Part shown: one piece after another, positions 23,259 through 32,406 of the stretch
How positions within the stretch are numbered: the stretch's first letter is position 1
Layout: each line of letters begins with the position of its first letter
Assembly (NCBI RefSeq): GCF_003290025.1
Contig: NZ_QNHG01000002.1
Span: 124,001 to 188,000, forward strand
Direction: 5' to 3'
DNA length: 64,000 bases
Source: Pseudogemmobacter bohemicus
GTDB lineage: Bacteria > Pseudomonadota > Alphaproteobacteria > Rhodobacterales > Rhodobacteraceae
Made by a program: the position numbers and the translations under genes
The notes under the pieces: generated by a model
Seen by the model: the letters and a program-made list of their open reading frames with translations, nothing else
The model's database searches: none
What the model was told of the DNA's origin: nothing

Positions 23259-26200
23259 TCAATGCGCGGAAGAGGCACCGAACTGCTGCTCGACCTGCCG
23301 TTTATGCAGCGCGAAAGACGCATCCGAACGCGAGATCAGCGTGTAGAACATCGGCACCACGAACAGGGTGAACAGCGTCCCGACCAGGAGCCCGGTGAAG
23401 ATCACCAGACCCATGGCCTGACGGGCCGCAGCGCCCGCGCCCTCGGCGATGATCAGCGGCACCACGGCCAGCGCCATGGCGGCAGTGGTCATCAGGATCG
23501 GCCTGAGCCGGGTCTTTGCCGCCGCCACGATGGCCGCGCGCCGCGAAAGCCCGTGATCCTCGCGCTGCTGATTGGCGAATTCCACCATCAGAATCCCGTG
23601 TTTCGTGATCAGGCCTATCAGCGTGATCAGACCCACCTGGGTATAGATGTTCAGCGTGCTCGCCCCCATGTAAAGCGGCAGAAGCGCGCCGAAGATCGAG
23701 AGCGGCACCGACATCATAATGATGAACGGGTCGCGGAAGCTCTCGAACTGGGCCGCCAGCACCAGGTAGATCACGATGATTGCCGCGCCAAAGGCCAGCA
23801 TGATCGTATTGCCCTCGGTCTTTTCCAGCCGCGACTGGCCGGAATAGTCAATGAAGAACCCGTCGGGCAGCACTTCGGCGGCAATCTCCTCCAGCTTTGC
23901 CAGCGCGGTTCCGGTGGCAACGCCCGGCATCGGCATGGCCGAGATGGTCGCCGAGTTCAGCTGGTTGAACTGCTCGATGGACGAGGCGGCAACGCCGGGA
24001 TTCAGGGTGATCACCGCCGACAAAGGCAGCATCGCCCCCGAGGAAGACCGCACGAAGAAATCGTTCAGCCGTTCCGGGTTGTCACGCCAGTCGGCGGGCA
24101 CCTGGGTCACGATGTCATAGCTGTTCGAATCGCGGTCGAACTGCGCCACCGCGCCGCCGCCAACCAGCAGACCCAGCGTGGTGCCGATATCCGAGACCGA
24201 GACGCCCAGATTGGCCGCACGGTCGCGGTCGATGGTCACCCGCACCTGCGGCGCGTCAAAGGACATCGAGTTCTGCACCACGATGAAGAGCCCGGTCTGC
24301 ATCGCTTTCTGATAGACCTCATCCGCGATTTCGACCACGCGTTCGGGGTCATGGATGGATTGCAGGATCATCGAGATCGGCAGACCACCCCCCGCCCCCG
24401 GCAGCGAGGGCGGCGCGAAGACGAAGCTTTGCATCCCCGGCGCATTGTCGAGAACACCCTGGATCTCCTGCTTGATCTCTGCCTGGCTGCGCGTGCGGTC
24501 GGCCCATTTCTTCAGCACCCAGATATAGAAGCCGGTATCCGGCGTTCCCATGCCCGCAACCGAGAAATAGGTCTCGACCTCGGGAATATCCTTGGTGCGT
24601 TTGGTGATCTCGGTTGCAAAAGCCTGGGTGTAATCCAGCGTCGCATAGCGCGGCGCATTCATCAGGGCGAAAAGCGCGCCGCTGTCTTCCTCGGGCGCCA
24701 GTTCCGACGAGGTGTTCACCACCATGAAGCCGGTCGCGCCCAAAAGCGAGACCACCATCAGGAAAGTCACGGGCCGGTAATCCAGCGAAGAGGAAATCCG
24801 CCGCTCATACCAGTTCGAGACACCGTTCAGGGTCTTGTCGACGATCCGCTGGAACCGCCCCGGCTCGCCATGCGTCAGCAGGCGCGCGGACATGGTGGGC
24901 GTGATCGTCAGGGCGACAATGCCGGAAATGATCACCGATCCCGCCAGCGTCAGCGCAAACTCCGCGAAAAGCGAGCCGGTCAGGCCGCCGGTAAAGGCCA
25001 GCGGCGCCAGCACGGCTGCCAGGGTGATCGTCATCGCGACCACCGGGCCGGTGATTTCCTTCATCCCGAGAATCGCGGCCTTTGGCGGCGACAGCCCCTC
25101 ATCGATATGGCGGTGGATGTTTTCCACCACCACGATGGCGTCATCCACCACCAGCCCGATGGCCAGAACCATTGCCAGCAGCGTCAGGAGGTTGATCGAA
25201 TAGCCAAGCGCCAGCATGACCGCGCAGACGCCGATCAGCGACAGCGGAATGGTCACGATCGGCATCAGCACCGAACGGAACGAGCCGAGGAACAGCAGGA
25301 TCACCACCACCACGATCACCACCGCCTCGGCGATGGTCTTGAACACTTCCTCAATCGAGGCCGCGATGGTTTCGGTGCTGTCATAGACCAGGGTGATCTG
25401 CATCCCCTCGGGCAGGGTCGCCTGCAGGTCCGGCAGTTCCGCCAGCACATTCGAGGCCACATCAAGCTGGTTCTCACCCGGAGCCGGGATGATGCCGATA
25501 AAGGTGCCGGGCTGACCCTTGAAGGTCACGATGCCTTCCGGCTCCCCCGAGGAAAGCTCGATCGTTGCCACGTCGCGCAGACGGACCACGCCATTCTTCC
25601 CCTCGACCAGCGGCAATTCGCCAAAGGCCTCGGCATCCTGCAGCGTCGAGGCCAGCGTCAGCGAATAGACGAAATAATCGTTCTTCGTCTTGCCCGGCGC
25701 CGAAAGGAAGTTCGATGAACGGATCGCCGCCAGCACCTCGGCCGCGGTCACCCCGCGCGACGAGAGTTTCAGCGGATCCAGCCAGACGCGCATGGTGAAT
25801 TCCTGGCCGCCCAGGATCTCCATCTGTGCCACGCCCTGAATATTGGTTACGCGCGGGCTGACCACGCGTTCCAGATATTCGTTCAGCTGTTCGGGCGTCA
25901 TATTGGGGTTCAGCACCGCCAGATACATCAGCGCGAAGGTCTGGCCGGTGCCTTTCAGGATCACCGGGTCATCAGCCTCGGTGGGCAGCTGGCCGCGCAC
26001 CTGGTTGACCTTGGACATCACCTCGGTCAGCGCCACGTCCGGATCGGCGCCCAGTTTCATCTGCACCGTCACCGTCGAGGATGATTGCCGCGACGCGCTG
26101 GTGATGTAATCGACGTTTTCCGTGGTCGAAACCGCCGCCGCGATGGGCGAGGTGATGAAGCCCTGGATCAGCTCGGCATCGGCGCCGGCATAGACCGTCG

Positions 26201-26342
26201 AGATGGTGATCACCGATTCCTCGACCTCGGGATATTCCCGGACCGGCAGGTTCAGCACCGAGACGAGGCCGATGAACAGGATCATCGCACCAAGGACCGT
26301 GGAAAGGACCGGGCGTCGGATGAAGATTTCTGAAAAATGCAT
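23259..26342 (-). CDS. RND efflux transporter, inner-membrane pump (AcrB/MexF-like, HAE1)
   Basis: 1027 residues, the normal pump length. N-terminal cytoplasmic IFIRRPVLSTVLG, first porter loops with NVDYITSASRQSSSTVTVQM, and the TM4 proton-relay motif LAIGLVVDDAIVVVENIHRH with both aspartates. TM10-12 include ALVPLIIAEGAGAAARQAMG-like sequence and VPMFYTLIS at the end. RND pumps take drugs, solvents or metabolites from the inner membrane or periplasm and pass them through an outer-membrane channel, driven by protons. It follows its adaptor by 9 nt; no outer-membrane TolC partner is in the window. Confidence 0.95.
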   Translation of the reverse strand: MHFSEIFIRRPVLSTVLGAMILFIGLVSVLNLPVREYPEVEESVITISTVYAGADAELIQGFITSPIAAAVSTTENVDYITSASRQSSSTVTVQMKLGADPDVALTEVMSKVNQVRGQLPTEADDPVILKGTGQTFALMYLAVLNPNMTPEQLNEYLERVVSPRVTNIQGVAQMEILGGQEFTMRVWLDPLKLSSRGVTAAEVLAAIRSSNFLSAPGKTKNDYFVYSLTLASTLQDAEAFGELPLVEGKNGVVRLRDVATIELSSGEPEGIVTFKGQPGTFIGIIPAPGENQLDVASNVLAELPDLQATLPEGMQITLVYDSTETIAASIEEVFKTIAEAVVIVVVVILLFLGSFRSVLMPIVTIPLSLIGVCAVMLALGYSINLLTLLAMVLAIGLVVDDAIVVVENIHRHIDEGLSPPKAAILGMKEITGPVVAMTITLAAVLAPLAFTGGLTGSLFAEFALTLAGSVIISGIVALTITPTMSARLLTHGEPGRFQRIVDKTLNGVSNWYERRISSSLDYRPVTFLMVVSLLGATGFMVVNTSSELAPEEDSGALFALMNAPRYATLDYTQAFATEITKRTKDIPEVETYFSVAGMGTPDTGFYIWVLKKWADRTRSQAEIKQEIQGVLDNAPGMQSFVFAPPSLPGAGGGLPISMILQSIHDPERVVEIADEVYQKAMQTGLFIVVQNSMSFDAPQVRVTIDRDRAANLGVSVSDIGTTLGLLVGGGAVAQFDRDSNSYDIVTQVPADWRDNPERLNDFFVRSSSGAMLPLSAVITLNPGVAASSIEQFNQLNSATISAMPMPGVATGTALAKLEEIAAEVLPDGFFIDYSGQSRLEKTEGNTIMLAFGAAIIVIYLVLAAQFESFRDPFIIMMSVPLSIFGALLPLYMGASTLNIYTQVGLITLIGLITKHGILMVEFANQQREDHGLSRRAAIVAAAKTRLRPILMTTAAMALAVVPLIIAEGAGAAARQAMGLVIFTGLLVGTLFTLFVVPMFYTLISRSDASFALHKRQVEQQFGASSAH

Positions 26343-26351
26343 CCTGCCCCC

Positions 26352-27461
26352 TCACTCTGCCTGGGTTTCGGCTTTGGGCGTCAGATCAACCGAGTTGTCG
26401 ACTTTCACCCGCGCGCCCGAGGTCAGACGGTTCTGGCCCGAAGTCACGATCAGATCGCCCGCTTTGATGCCCTCGGTCACCTCGATACGCCCGCCCGAGC
26501 GGCGGCCGATTTTCACAAAGATCTGTTCGGCCTTTTGTTCCCCGGCAGTCTCGCCGGGACGGATCACATAGATCGTATCGCCGTAAAGCGAAGAGGTGAC
26601 AGCGGTTTGCGGCACCGCGATCACGCCTTCCTCTTTCGGCAGCGAGATGCGCACCCGCAGGAACTGCCCCGGCACCAGCTGGCCCGAGAGGTTCTCGACC
26701 TCGGCCCGGACCGAGACCATCCGCGTATTCGGATCGACGCGCGGCTCGATCCCGATAATGGTGCCGGTGGCCGAGAAATCGCCGACCTCGGTGGTCACCG
26801 TCACCGCGCCGCCCATTTGCAAGGCGGCAAGCTGTTGTTCCGGAACCGAAAAATCGACCCGCATTCTGGTCAGATCCTGCAGCGTCGCATAGATTTGCCC
26901 GGCCGAGACATATTGCCCGACCTCGACCTGCGGAATGCCGATCACGCCGGCAAAGGGCGCGGTCAGCGTCTTGCGGTCCAGCGCCGTCTGGGCCAGCGCC
27001 ACCTGGGCGGCGGCGCTTTCGACCTGGGCCTCGGCGCTTTCCAGCGTGGTCGCAGCGCCGACACCGCGATCCGACAGGGTGCGGGCGCGGCTTTCCTCGG
27101 CACGCGCCACTTTCAGCCCGGCCTGAGCTGCGCCGAGCTGCGCCTTTTCACTGTCATCGTCGATCAGGATCATCGGCTGACGCTCGGTCACCCTGTCATT
27201 GGCCGCGAAATGCACCGCGCGCACCAGCCCGCCGCTTTCAATCGCCAGATCAACGCCCTGGCGTGACAGCGAAGTGCCGATGGCGTCGATCCCCGGCTCC
27301 CATGTCACCGGCCCGACCGGCTCGGCATTGACCGCCACCGGAGGCGGCACCATGCCCCCCAGGAATTGCGCAATCATCTGATCGCGGAAGAATTTGAAAT
27401 AGACGATCCCGCCGACAATGAGACCCAAAAGAATGACTGCAATAATGAGCCGCTTGATCAT
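26352..27461 (-). CDS. RND efflux periplasmic adaptor (membrane fusion protein)
   Basis: 369 residues. An uncleaved N-terminal anchor (KRLIIAVILLGLIVGGIVYF) is followed by a lipoyl half-motif (ESGGLVRAVHFAANDRVTE), an alpha-hairpin (about 95-165), the second lipoyl half (LTAPFAGVIGIPQVEVGQYV) and beta-barrel/membrane-proximal domains. Adaptors of this group bridge the pump and TolC. It is first in a two-gene operon. No regulator adjoins; the divergent neighbour is the FMN riboswitch and ribH. Confidence 0.93.
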   Translation of the reverse strand: MIKRLIIAVILLGLIVGGIVYFKFFRDQMIAQFLGGMVPPPVAVNAEPVGPVTWEPGIDAIGTSLSRQGVDLAIESGGLVRAVHFAANDRVTERQPMILIDDDSEKAQLGAAQAGLKVARAEESRARTLSDRGVGAATTLESAEAQVESAAAQVALAQTALDRKTLTAPFAGVIGIPQVEVGQYVSAGQIYATLQDLTRMRVDFSVPEQQLAALQMGGAVTVTTEVGDFSATGTIIGIEPRVDPNTRMVSVRAEVENLSGQLVPGQFLRVRISLPKEEGVIAVPQTAVTSSLYGDTIYVIRPGETAGEQKAEQIFVKIGRRSGGRIEVTEGIKAGDLIVTSGQNRLTSGARVKVDNSVDLTPKAETQAE

Positions 27462-27690
27462 CGGTTACTCCTGCTGGCGCGGTTCGGTCGAAAGCCGGCA
27501 ATATCCCGGTCGCGAACCGCACTTAACTGAACTGTCCGGTTCGATTAGTCAATCAGACAAAGCTGTATCCGACTGACCGCGTTCCCCTTCCTTTGGCGGC
27601 AATGCTTATTTGTTCCTGTCCGGATCACAAGAGCGGGCATGCGCAGCGGGGGCCTTGATTTCATATTTTCTGTCATGTTAGCCCTTGGGT

Positions 27691-27815
27691 GTTCTCAGGG
27701 CGGGGCGAGATTCCCCACCGGCGGTTATAGCCCGCGAGCGCCTTTCCCCAAAGGAAAGGGTCAGCAGATCCGGTGAAATTCCGGGGCCGACGGTATAGTC
27801 CGGATGAAAGAGAAC
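27691..27815 (+). promoter_or_regulatory. FMN riboswitch (RFN element)
   Basis: All conserved blocks are present: GTTCTCAGGGCGGGGCGAG, then TTCCCCACCGGCGGT, AGCCCGCGAGC, GGTCAGCAGATCCGGTG, ATTCCGGGGCCGACGGT, ATAGTCCGGATGAAAG and the closing GAGAAC pairing with GTTCTC. It lies about 90 nt before the lumazine synthase start. FMN binding normally turns expression off. No clear T-run follows, so translational control is more likely than termination. Confidence 0.95.
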
Positions 27816-27903
27816 CTGTCTGATGGGAATCCGGCTTGGCCGGTCTGTCAGATGGGAGATTGCTCTGGGGCCGAAAACGTTAACTCAACGGATAGGTTCC
27901 GAA

Positions 27904-28368
27904 ATGGCTAAGAAATCCTCCTCCAAATCGCTGCGCATCGCGTTTATCCGCGCCCGCTGGCATGCCGAGATCGTCGATCAGGCGCTGAAAGGCTTTTCCG
28001 ATCGCGCGGCCAAGGTGCTCCCGGGCACCGAGATCGACGTCTTCGACGTGCCCGGCGCGCTGGAGGCGCCGCTGGTGGCGAAGAAACTCGCGAAAACCGG
28101 CAAATATGAGGGCATCGTGGTTGCGGCGCTGGTGGTCGATGGCGGCATCTACCGCCATGATTTCGTCGCCGGTGCGGTGGTTGACGGGCTGGTGCAGGTC
28201 GGGCTTGAGACCGAGGTGCCGGTCTATTCCGTCTCGCTGACGCCGCACAACTTCCAGCCGGTCGAGGTGCTGGAAGGCTTCTACCACGCGCATTTCGTCA
28301 AGAAAGGCGCCGAGGCTGCAGAAGCCGTCAAGGCGATGCGCGACCTCGAAGCCCGGATCAAGGGCTGA
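27904..28368 (+). CDS. ribH2: 6,7-dimethyl-8-ribityllumazine synthase, RibH2 type
   Basis: 154 residues from MAKKSSSKSLRIAFIRARWH. Lumazine synthase condenses 5-amino-6-ribitylamino-uracil with 3,4-dihydroxy-2-butanone-4-phosphate, the step before riboflavin. Features include FIRARWHAEIVDQ (family F.a.fN), DVFDVPGALEAPL and a VDGGIYRHDFVAGAVVDGL loop, with YRHDF in place of the usual TxHxxYV stretch, as in the decameric RibH2 of Brucella/Mesorhizobium. It stands alone behind an FMN riboswitch with no other rib gene, which matches the RibH2 situation in Rhizobiales. Its nearness to the erythritol locus may be accidental. Confidence 0.85.
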   Translation: MAKKSSSKSLRIAFIRARWHAEIVDQALKGFSDRAAKVLPGTEIDVFDVPGALEAPLVAKKLAKTGKYEGIVVAALVVDGGIYRHDFVAGAVVDGLVQVGLETEVPVYSVSLTPHNFQPVEVLEGFYHAHFVKKGAEAAEAVKAMRDLEARIKG

Positions 28369-28395
28369 TGATCAGAGGCTGATTTGGGCGGCTGA

Positions 28396-30045
28396 TCATT
28401 TCAGCCGCAGGCGGTTGCGGGATTTCAGACCCTCCCGCGCCCGCGCGATCTCCTGGCTCCGCCGCGCCTCGTCCCAATTGAGCGCGGCGGCAGCCACGCC
28501 GGCGGCCTGTTCAAGGCTCGCATCGGTCAGAATGCCGGTGACAGACAGCGCGGTGCGGCGTTTGACCAGATCCTCCAGATGCACAACCTGTTCATTGCGG
28601 ATGATCCAGCCGAGTTCCTGCAAGCTGTAACCCGGCGCATCGGAAAGCGTGATCGGACGCGGCCCTTCCGCCTTTGCCACATCCCGCGCCGTGGTGCCGT
28701 ACCGGGCGAACAGCGTCCTGACCCGGCCCTGGCCGGCGCCGGTTTCACCCGCGACCTGGGCAATCCAGCCCGCCTGATCAGCCGGATAATCGCGCCCGCC
28801 CCCAATGGCGAGGTCCTGGGTTGACACTTTCCGGGCAACCCCCAGCCGTTTCAGCACCACATCCGCCACCTCTTCCGAGAAGCCCCGGAAAGTGGTCCAT
28901 TTGCCGCCGACCAGCGAGATCACCGGCCAGGTCCTGGCGCCCTCGGCCTCAATCACCGGCGCCGAATGGTCGCGGCTGATCAGCCCGGGATTAGCCGCAT
29001 CCGAAGCCGGAAGCGGCCGGATTCCGGCATAGGCATAGACGATCTGATCCTTCGAGAACGAGAGCCCCGGCAGAAGCGAAGCAATAGCCTGCATGAAATA
29101 GTCGATCTCATCCTCTTCGCAGCGCACATCATCCGGATCGGCCGCCCGGATATCGGTCGATCCCACCAGCGCCCGGCCGAGATAGTCGAACACAAGGCAA
29201 ATCCGCCCGTCATCGGCCTCGAAATAGATCATCCTTCCTTTCAGCGCGGCAATCACCCCGGGATGATCCAGCAGGATATGCGAGCCCTTGGTGCCGCCGA
29301 TCAGCTTCGTCTCCAGACCCAGCTGCGCATTGACCCGGTCGATCCACGGCCCCCCCGCATTCAGCACGATCTTCGGGCGGAAGGCGCGTTCACCGCCGGT
29401 CGCATCGGTCAGCCGGATCACATCGCCCTGGGCGGCAAGGCCGGTGGTATGGTTCAGCACCTCTGCCCCTGGATTGGCGCCCTTGCCATCCATCAGGAGT
29501 TCCAGCACCAGCCGCTCGGGCATCCGGACGGTCGCGTCATAATAGGTGCCTGCGGCAACGATCTTCGGCGTCAGGGGCGGAATTTCCCGCAACGCGCGTT
29601 TTTTGGACCAGAGGCTGTGCTTTGGCATCACCCGCCGTTTCGCACCGTAAAAGTCGTAAAGGCTGAGGCCGATCTTCATCAGCACGGCCCCGCGCGAACG
29701 GGGCGCCGTGGTCGATCCGAACAGCGTCCGGATCGCCGCCGGGATGCCTTTGAACCAGGAGAAAATCGGGATCACCGTATGCAGCGGATGCACCACATGC
29801 GGCGCGTTCCGCAGCAGGAGATTGCGCTCCAGCGTTGATTGCGCGACCAGGCGGAACTCACCCGTTTCCAGATATTTGATGCCGCCATGAATCAGCCGCG
29901 ACGGCGCGGCGGAAGTGCCAGAGCTGAAATCGCCCTTATCGGCGATCACCACGCTGACCCCCTGTTCCGCCAGATCGCGGAAGGTGCCCGCGCCATTCAC
30001 GCCGGCACCAAGGATCAGCACGTCAATATCTTGTATATCAGTCAT
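28396..30045 (-). CDS. GlpD-like FAD-dependent polyol-phosphate dehydrogenase
   Basis: 549 residues. FAD-binding LILGAGVNGAGTFRDLAEQG near 8-27 and GDFSSGTSAAPSRLIHGGIKYLE just after are the DAO/GlpD signatures; VLNAGGPWID and LVGSTDIRA follow, with a GlpA/GlpD C-terminal helical cap. GlpD-type enzymes pass electrons from sn-glycerol-3-P-like substrates to quinone. It shares its operon with an FGGY kinase, so the product of that kinase, a polyol phosphate, is the likely substrate. It is only distantly like eryB (40.2 kb). The start at 30045 has GGTGG 7 nt upstream; 30051 is an alternative. Annotation as true glycerol-3-P dehydrogenase is possible. Confidence 0.85.
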   Translation of the reverse strand: MTDIQDIDVLILGAGVNGAGTFRDLAEQGVSVVIADKGDFSSGTSAAPSRLIHGGIKYLETGEFRLVAQSTLERNLLLRNAPHVVHPLHTVIPIFSWFKGIPAAIRTLFGSTTAPRSRGAVLMKIGLSLYDFYGAKRRVMPKHSLWSKKRALREIPPLTPKIVAAGTYYDATVRMPERLVLELLMDGKGANPGAEVLNHTTGLAAQGDVIRLTDATGGERAFRPKIVLNAGGPWIDRVNAQLGLETKLIGGTKGSHILLDHPGVIAALKGRMIYFEADDGRICLVFDYLGRALVGSTDIRAADPDDVRCEEDEIDYFMQAIASLLPGLSFSKDQIVYAYAGIRPLPASDAANPGLISRDHSAPVIEAEGARTWPVISLVGGKWTTFRGFSEEVADVVLKRLGVARKVSTQDLAIGGGRDYPADQAGWIAQVAGETGAGQGRVRTLFARYGTTARDVAKAEGPRPITLSDAPGYSLQELGWIIRNEQVVHLEDLVKRRTALSVTGILTDASLEQAAGVAAAALNWDEARRSQEIARAREGLKSRNRLRLK

Positions 30046-30808
30046 TCTCATCCACCAGGATCAGGGGAACACCCGCCGCGCGCAAATCGCGCCCGGTGTC
30101 ATCGGGAAGGCCACGGTCGACATAGACCGCATCGAATTCAGTCAGATCCGCAAAGCGGTGCAGCGCCAGTTTGCCGAATTTGGTATGGTCAAGCAGCAGG
30201 ACACGCCGCGCCGCCGCCTTCATCATCGCCTGTTTGACCCGCACCGCCCGTGCGTCCTGGATCAGCGCGGTCGCCCCGCTCGCCCCCGAGGCCGAACAGA
30301 TCACGAGGTTCGCATGCAGCCCCGCCAGCGCGGTCTCGCACAGATGGCCGATGAAGGCATTGTAGGTCGGGTGGTAATCGCCGCCGAGCGCGATCAGCGC
30401 CGGCCCCTCTGGCCCGGCAAGGCGTTGCATCATGCCAAGGCTGTTGGTGATCACCGTCAGCGGGTCGATCCTCGCCAGATGCGGGCCGATGGCCGCGACC
30501 GTGGTGGAATCGTCAAGGATCACCGCCTGGCCCGGCTGGATTTCGGCCATGGCTGCGCGGGCAAGCGCCGCCTTGGCCCGGGCCGCATGGGTCTCGCGCC
30601 AGGCGATATGGCTTTCATAGACACCCGAAGGCTGGGCCGAGACCGCGCCATGCAGTTTCCTGAGCACCCCCTGGCGGGCGAGGTCTTCGACATGGCGATG
30701 GATGGTCATGCGCGAAACGCCGAAGGCCTGGACCAGATCGTCGATCCGGACCTCGCCCTTTTCGATCACCAGGGCGGCGATCTCGTCGCGGCGTCTGGTC
30801 GCGCTCAT
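30038..30808 (-). CDS. DeoR-family transcriptional regulator
   Basis: 256 residues. N-terminal winged helix: RRRDEIAALVIEKGEVRIDD, LVQAFGVSRMTIHRHVEDL and RQGVLRKLHGAVS. The C-terminal sugar-phosphate-sensing domain shows ILDDSTTVAAIGPHL, LTVITNSLGMM and LLDHTKFGKLAL. The start overlaps the kinase stop (ATGA). It lies between the kinase and dehydrogenase genes and so probably senses a product of that pair. EryR of rhizobial erythritol loci is also DeoR-type, but which of the two DeoR genes here corresponds is unclear. Confidence 0.88.
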   Translation of the reverse strand: MSATRRRDEIAALVIEKGEVRIDDLVQAFGVSRMTIHRHVEDLARQGVLRKLHGAVSAQPSGVYESHIAWRETHAARAKAALARAAMAEIQPGQAVILDDSTTVAAIGPHLARIDPLTVITNSLGMMQRLAGPEGPALIALGGDYHPTYNAFIGHLCETALAGLHANLVICSASGASGATALIQDARAVRVKQAMMKAAARRVLLLDHTKFGKLALHRFADLTEFDAVYVDRGLPDDTGRDLRAAGVPLILVDEND

Positions 30809-32325
30809 GCCAGCGCTTCCAGCTGCGGCCAGAGCGACGCCAGCGACGCCGCCAGATCGCAATGCAGCCGGTAACGCCCGGCCATTTCGCGGCTGCGAGC
30901 CGGGTCGGGCTGCCAGGTCTTGCCCAGTGCGGCCAGGTCGCGCGGATCAGCGGTCGGGCTGTCGAACAGCCCCACGCCCGAACCCGCGCAAAGCGCCGCA
31001 GCCCAGGCGGCGGGCTCTTCGGTCGCGGTGACGGTAACGGCCATATCCAGCACATCGGCGAAGACCTGGGCGAAAAGCGGGTTGCGGGAAATGCCGCCGG
31101 TCAGCATCGCGGTCTCGGGCCGGAAGCCGTCGCGCAGGGCATCGACATGGATGCGGTGGTTGAAGGCGATCCCCTCGATCACCGCCCGCAGCATATCCCC
31201 CCGGTCATGCCAGCCCCTGAGCCCAAGGAAGCTGGCCGAGGCCCCGGCACCATGCGGCGAGCCGAAAAGATAGGGGTGGAACATCAGCGTCGAAGGGCGC
31301 TGGAAAGCCGCCTCGATCCCGGGCGTGATCAGGGCGTGAAAGCTCTCGCCCGCTGCCTCGGCCTTTGCCCGGTCATCGCCGCAAAGCGTATCAAGGAACC
31401 AGTCATAATTCGCGGCCGAGGCCGGCGAGATCGACATATTGTTCCACTCGCCCTTCCTCAGCCCATTGCGGCAGAACCAGCGCGGGTCGGTTTTGGCCAT
31501 ATTCGAGACGGTTTCATTGATCGAATAGGTGCCGGCGACAATCGCCACCCGCCCCGCGCCATGCCCGCCGATTCCAAGCGCCGAAGCCGTCACATCATGC
31601 AGCCCGGCGACCACCGGCGTGCCTTCGCGCAGCCCGGTCAGACGTGAGGCGGCCTCGGTCACATGACCGACCACGGCGTCGGGCAGCGAGACCGGCGGCA
31701 GCGCATGGGCCAGCGCCTCAAGCCCGAAAAGGCGCAGGATCCCGGGGTCATAGTCCTGGGTCTGCACATTGGTGAAACAGGTGCTCGCCTCGGTCAGATC
31801 GGTGCCGATCACGCCCGAGAGACAATAGCGCAGCCAGTCCTTGCAGGCGAGGATATGGCCGATTTTTGCGAAGCGTTCCGGCTCGTGGATCCGGATCCAG
31901 GCCAGCAAAGCGGTCGGGGCCGAGGCATGTGGCATCTGGCCCGACAGCTCCAGCGCGCGGGCCGAGATGCCGCTTGCCTCCCACTTGGCCACCTGCTCCG
32001 CCGCCCGGCTGTCGAGCGAGAGCACCCCGGGCCCAAGCGCGGCCCCGTCCTGATCGAGCAGATAGAGCCCGTCCCCATGCGCGGTCGCGGCCACCGCCGC
32101 GATATCCTCTGCGCGACCCGAAACCGCCAGCGCCTCAGAGATCGCCTCGGCCGTCGCCGCCCAGAGCTGGTTCATATCGCGTTCGACATGGCGCGGGCGG
32201 GGCATCAACTGCGGCAGGCGCCGCCGCGCCACGGCAAGCGGGCGCCCCCTGGCGTCGAACACCACCGCCTTGGTCACCGTCAGCCCATTGTCGATGCCTA
32301 AGAGGCAGGGACCGCGCTCGCGCAT
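30805..32325 (-). CDS. FGGY-family carbohydrate kinase (second polyol/ketose kinase)
   Basis: 506 residues. Phosphate-binding LLGIDNGLTVTKAVVFDARG near 8-27, ACKDWLRYCLSG, GLHDVTASALGIGG and MLTGGISRNPLFAQVFADV near 415-435 give the actin-like FGGY fold in order. It belongs near L-xylulose/erythritol-type kinases rather than glycerol kinase (no GQDQSTSS-like start). Start 32325 follows GGGAG. Its operon continues the transporter operon and ends with a GlpD-like dehydrogenase, which is the EryA-EryB logic repeated. The substrate is probably another tetritol or pentitol. Confidence 0.88.
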   Translation of the reverse strand: MRERGPCLLGIDNGLTVTKAVVFDARGRPLAVARRRLPQLMPRPRHVERDMNQLWAATAEAISEALAVSGRAEDIAAVAATAHGDGLYLLDQDGAALGPGVLSLDSRAAEQVAKWEASGISARALELSGQMPHASAPTALLAWIRIHEPERFAKIGHILACKDWLRYCLSGVIGTDLTEASTCFTNVQTQDYDPGILRLFGLEALAHALPPVSLPDAVVGHVTEAASRLTGLREGTPVVAGLHDVTASALGIGGHGAGRVAIVAGTYSINETVSNMAKTDPRWFCRNGLRKGEWNNMSISPASAANYDWFLDTLCGDDRAKAEAAGESFHALITPGIEAAFQRPSTLMFHPYLFGSPHGAGASASFLGLRGWHDRGDMLRAVIEGIAFNHRIHVDALRDGFRPETAMLTGGISRNPLFAQVFADVLDMAVTVTATEEPAAWAAALCAGSGVGLFDSPTADPRDLAALGKTWQPDPARSREMAGRYRLHCDLAASLASLWPQLEALA

Positions 32326-32341
32326 GAAACAGATCTCCCAT

Positions 32342-32358
32342 CCGCACGGGACGTGCGG
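32342..32358 (-). other. Hairpin in front of the FGGY kinase gene
   Basis: Perfect 7-bp stem CCGCACG-GGA-CGTGCGG just upstream of the kinase ribosome site, in the 81-bp gap after the DeoR gene. Beside it, GTTAACTTCACATCAAGTAATGTTAC at 32384-32410 has partly matching arms and could be a DeoR operator for an internal promoter. Confidence 0.4.
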
Positions 32359-32406
32359 TTCTCCGGAAATCACCGTCTCATATTGTTAACTTCACATCAA
32401 GTAATG

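Noticed and set aside
23193-25718. 841-codon frame antisense to the RND pump
   Set aside because: Histidine/arginine/glutamine-rich translation without domains; the opposite strand is a textbook RND transporter. High-GC codon bias keeps this frame open.
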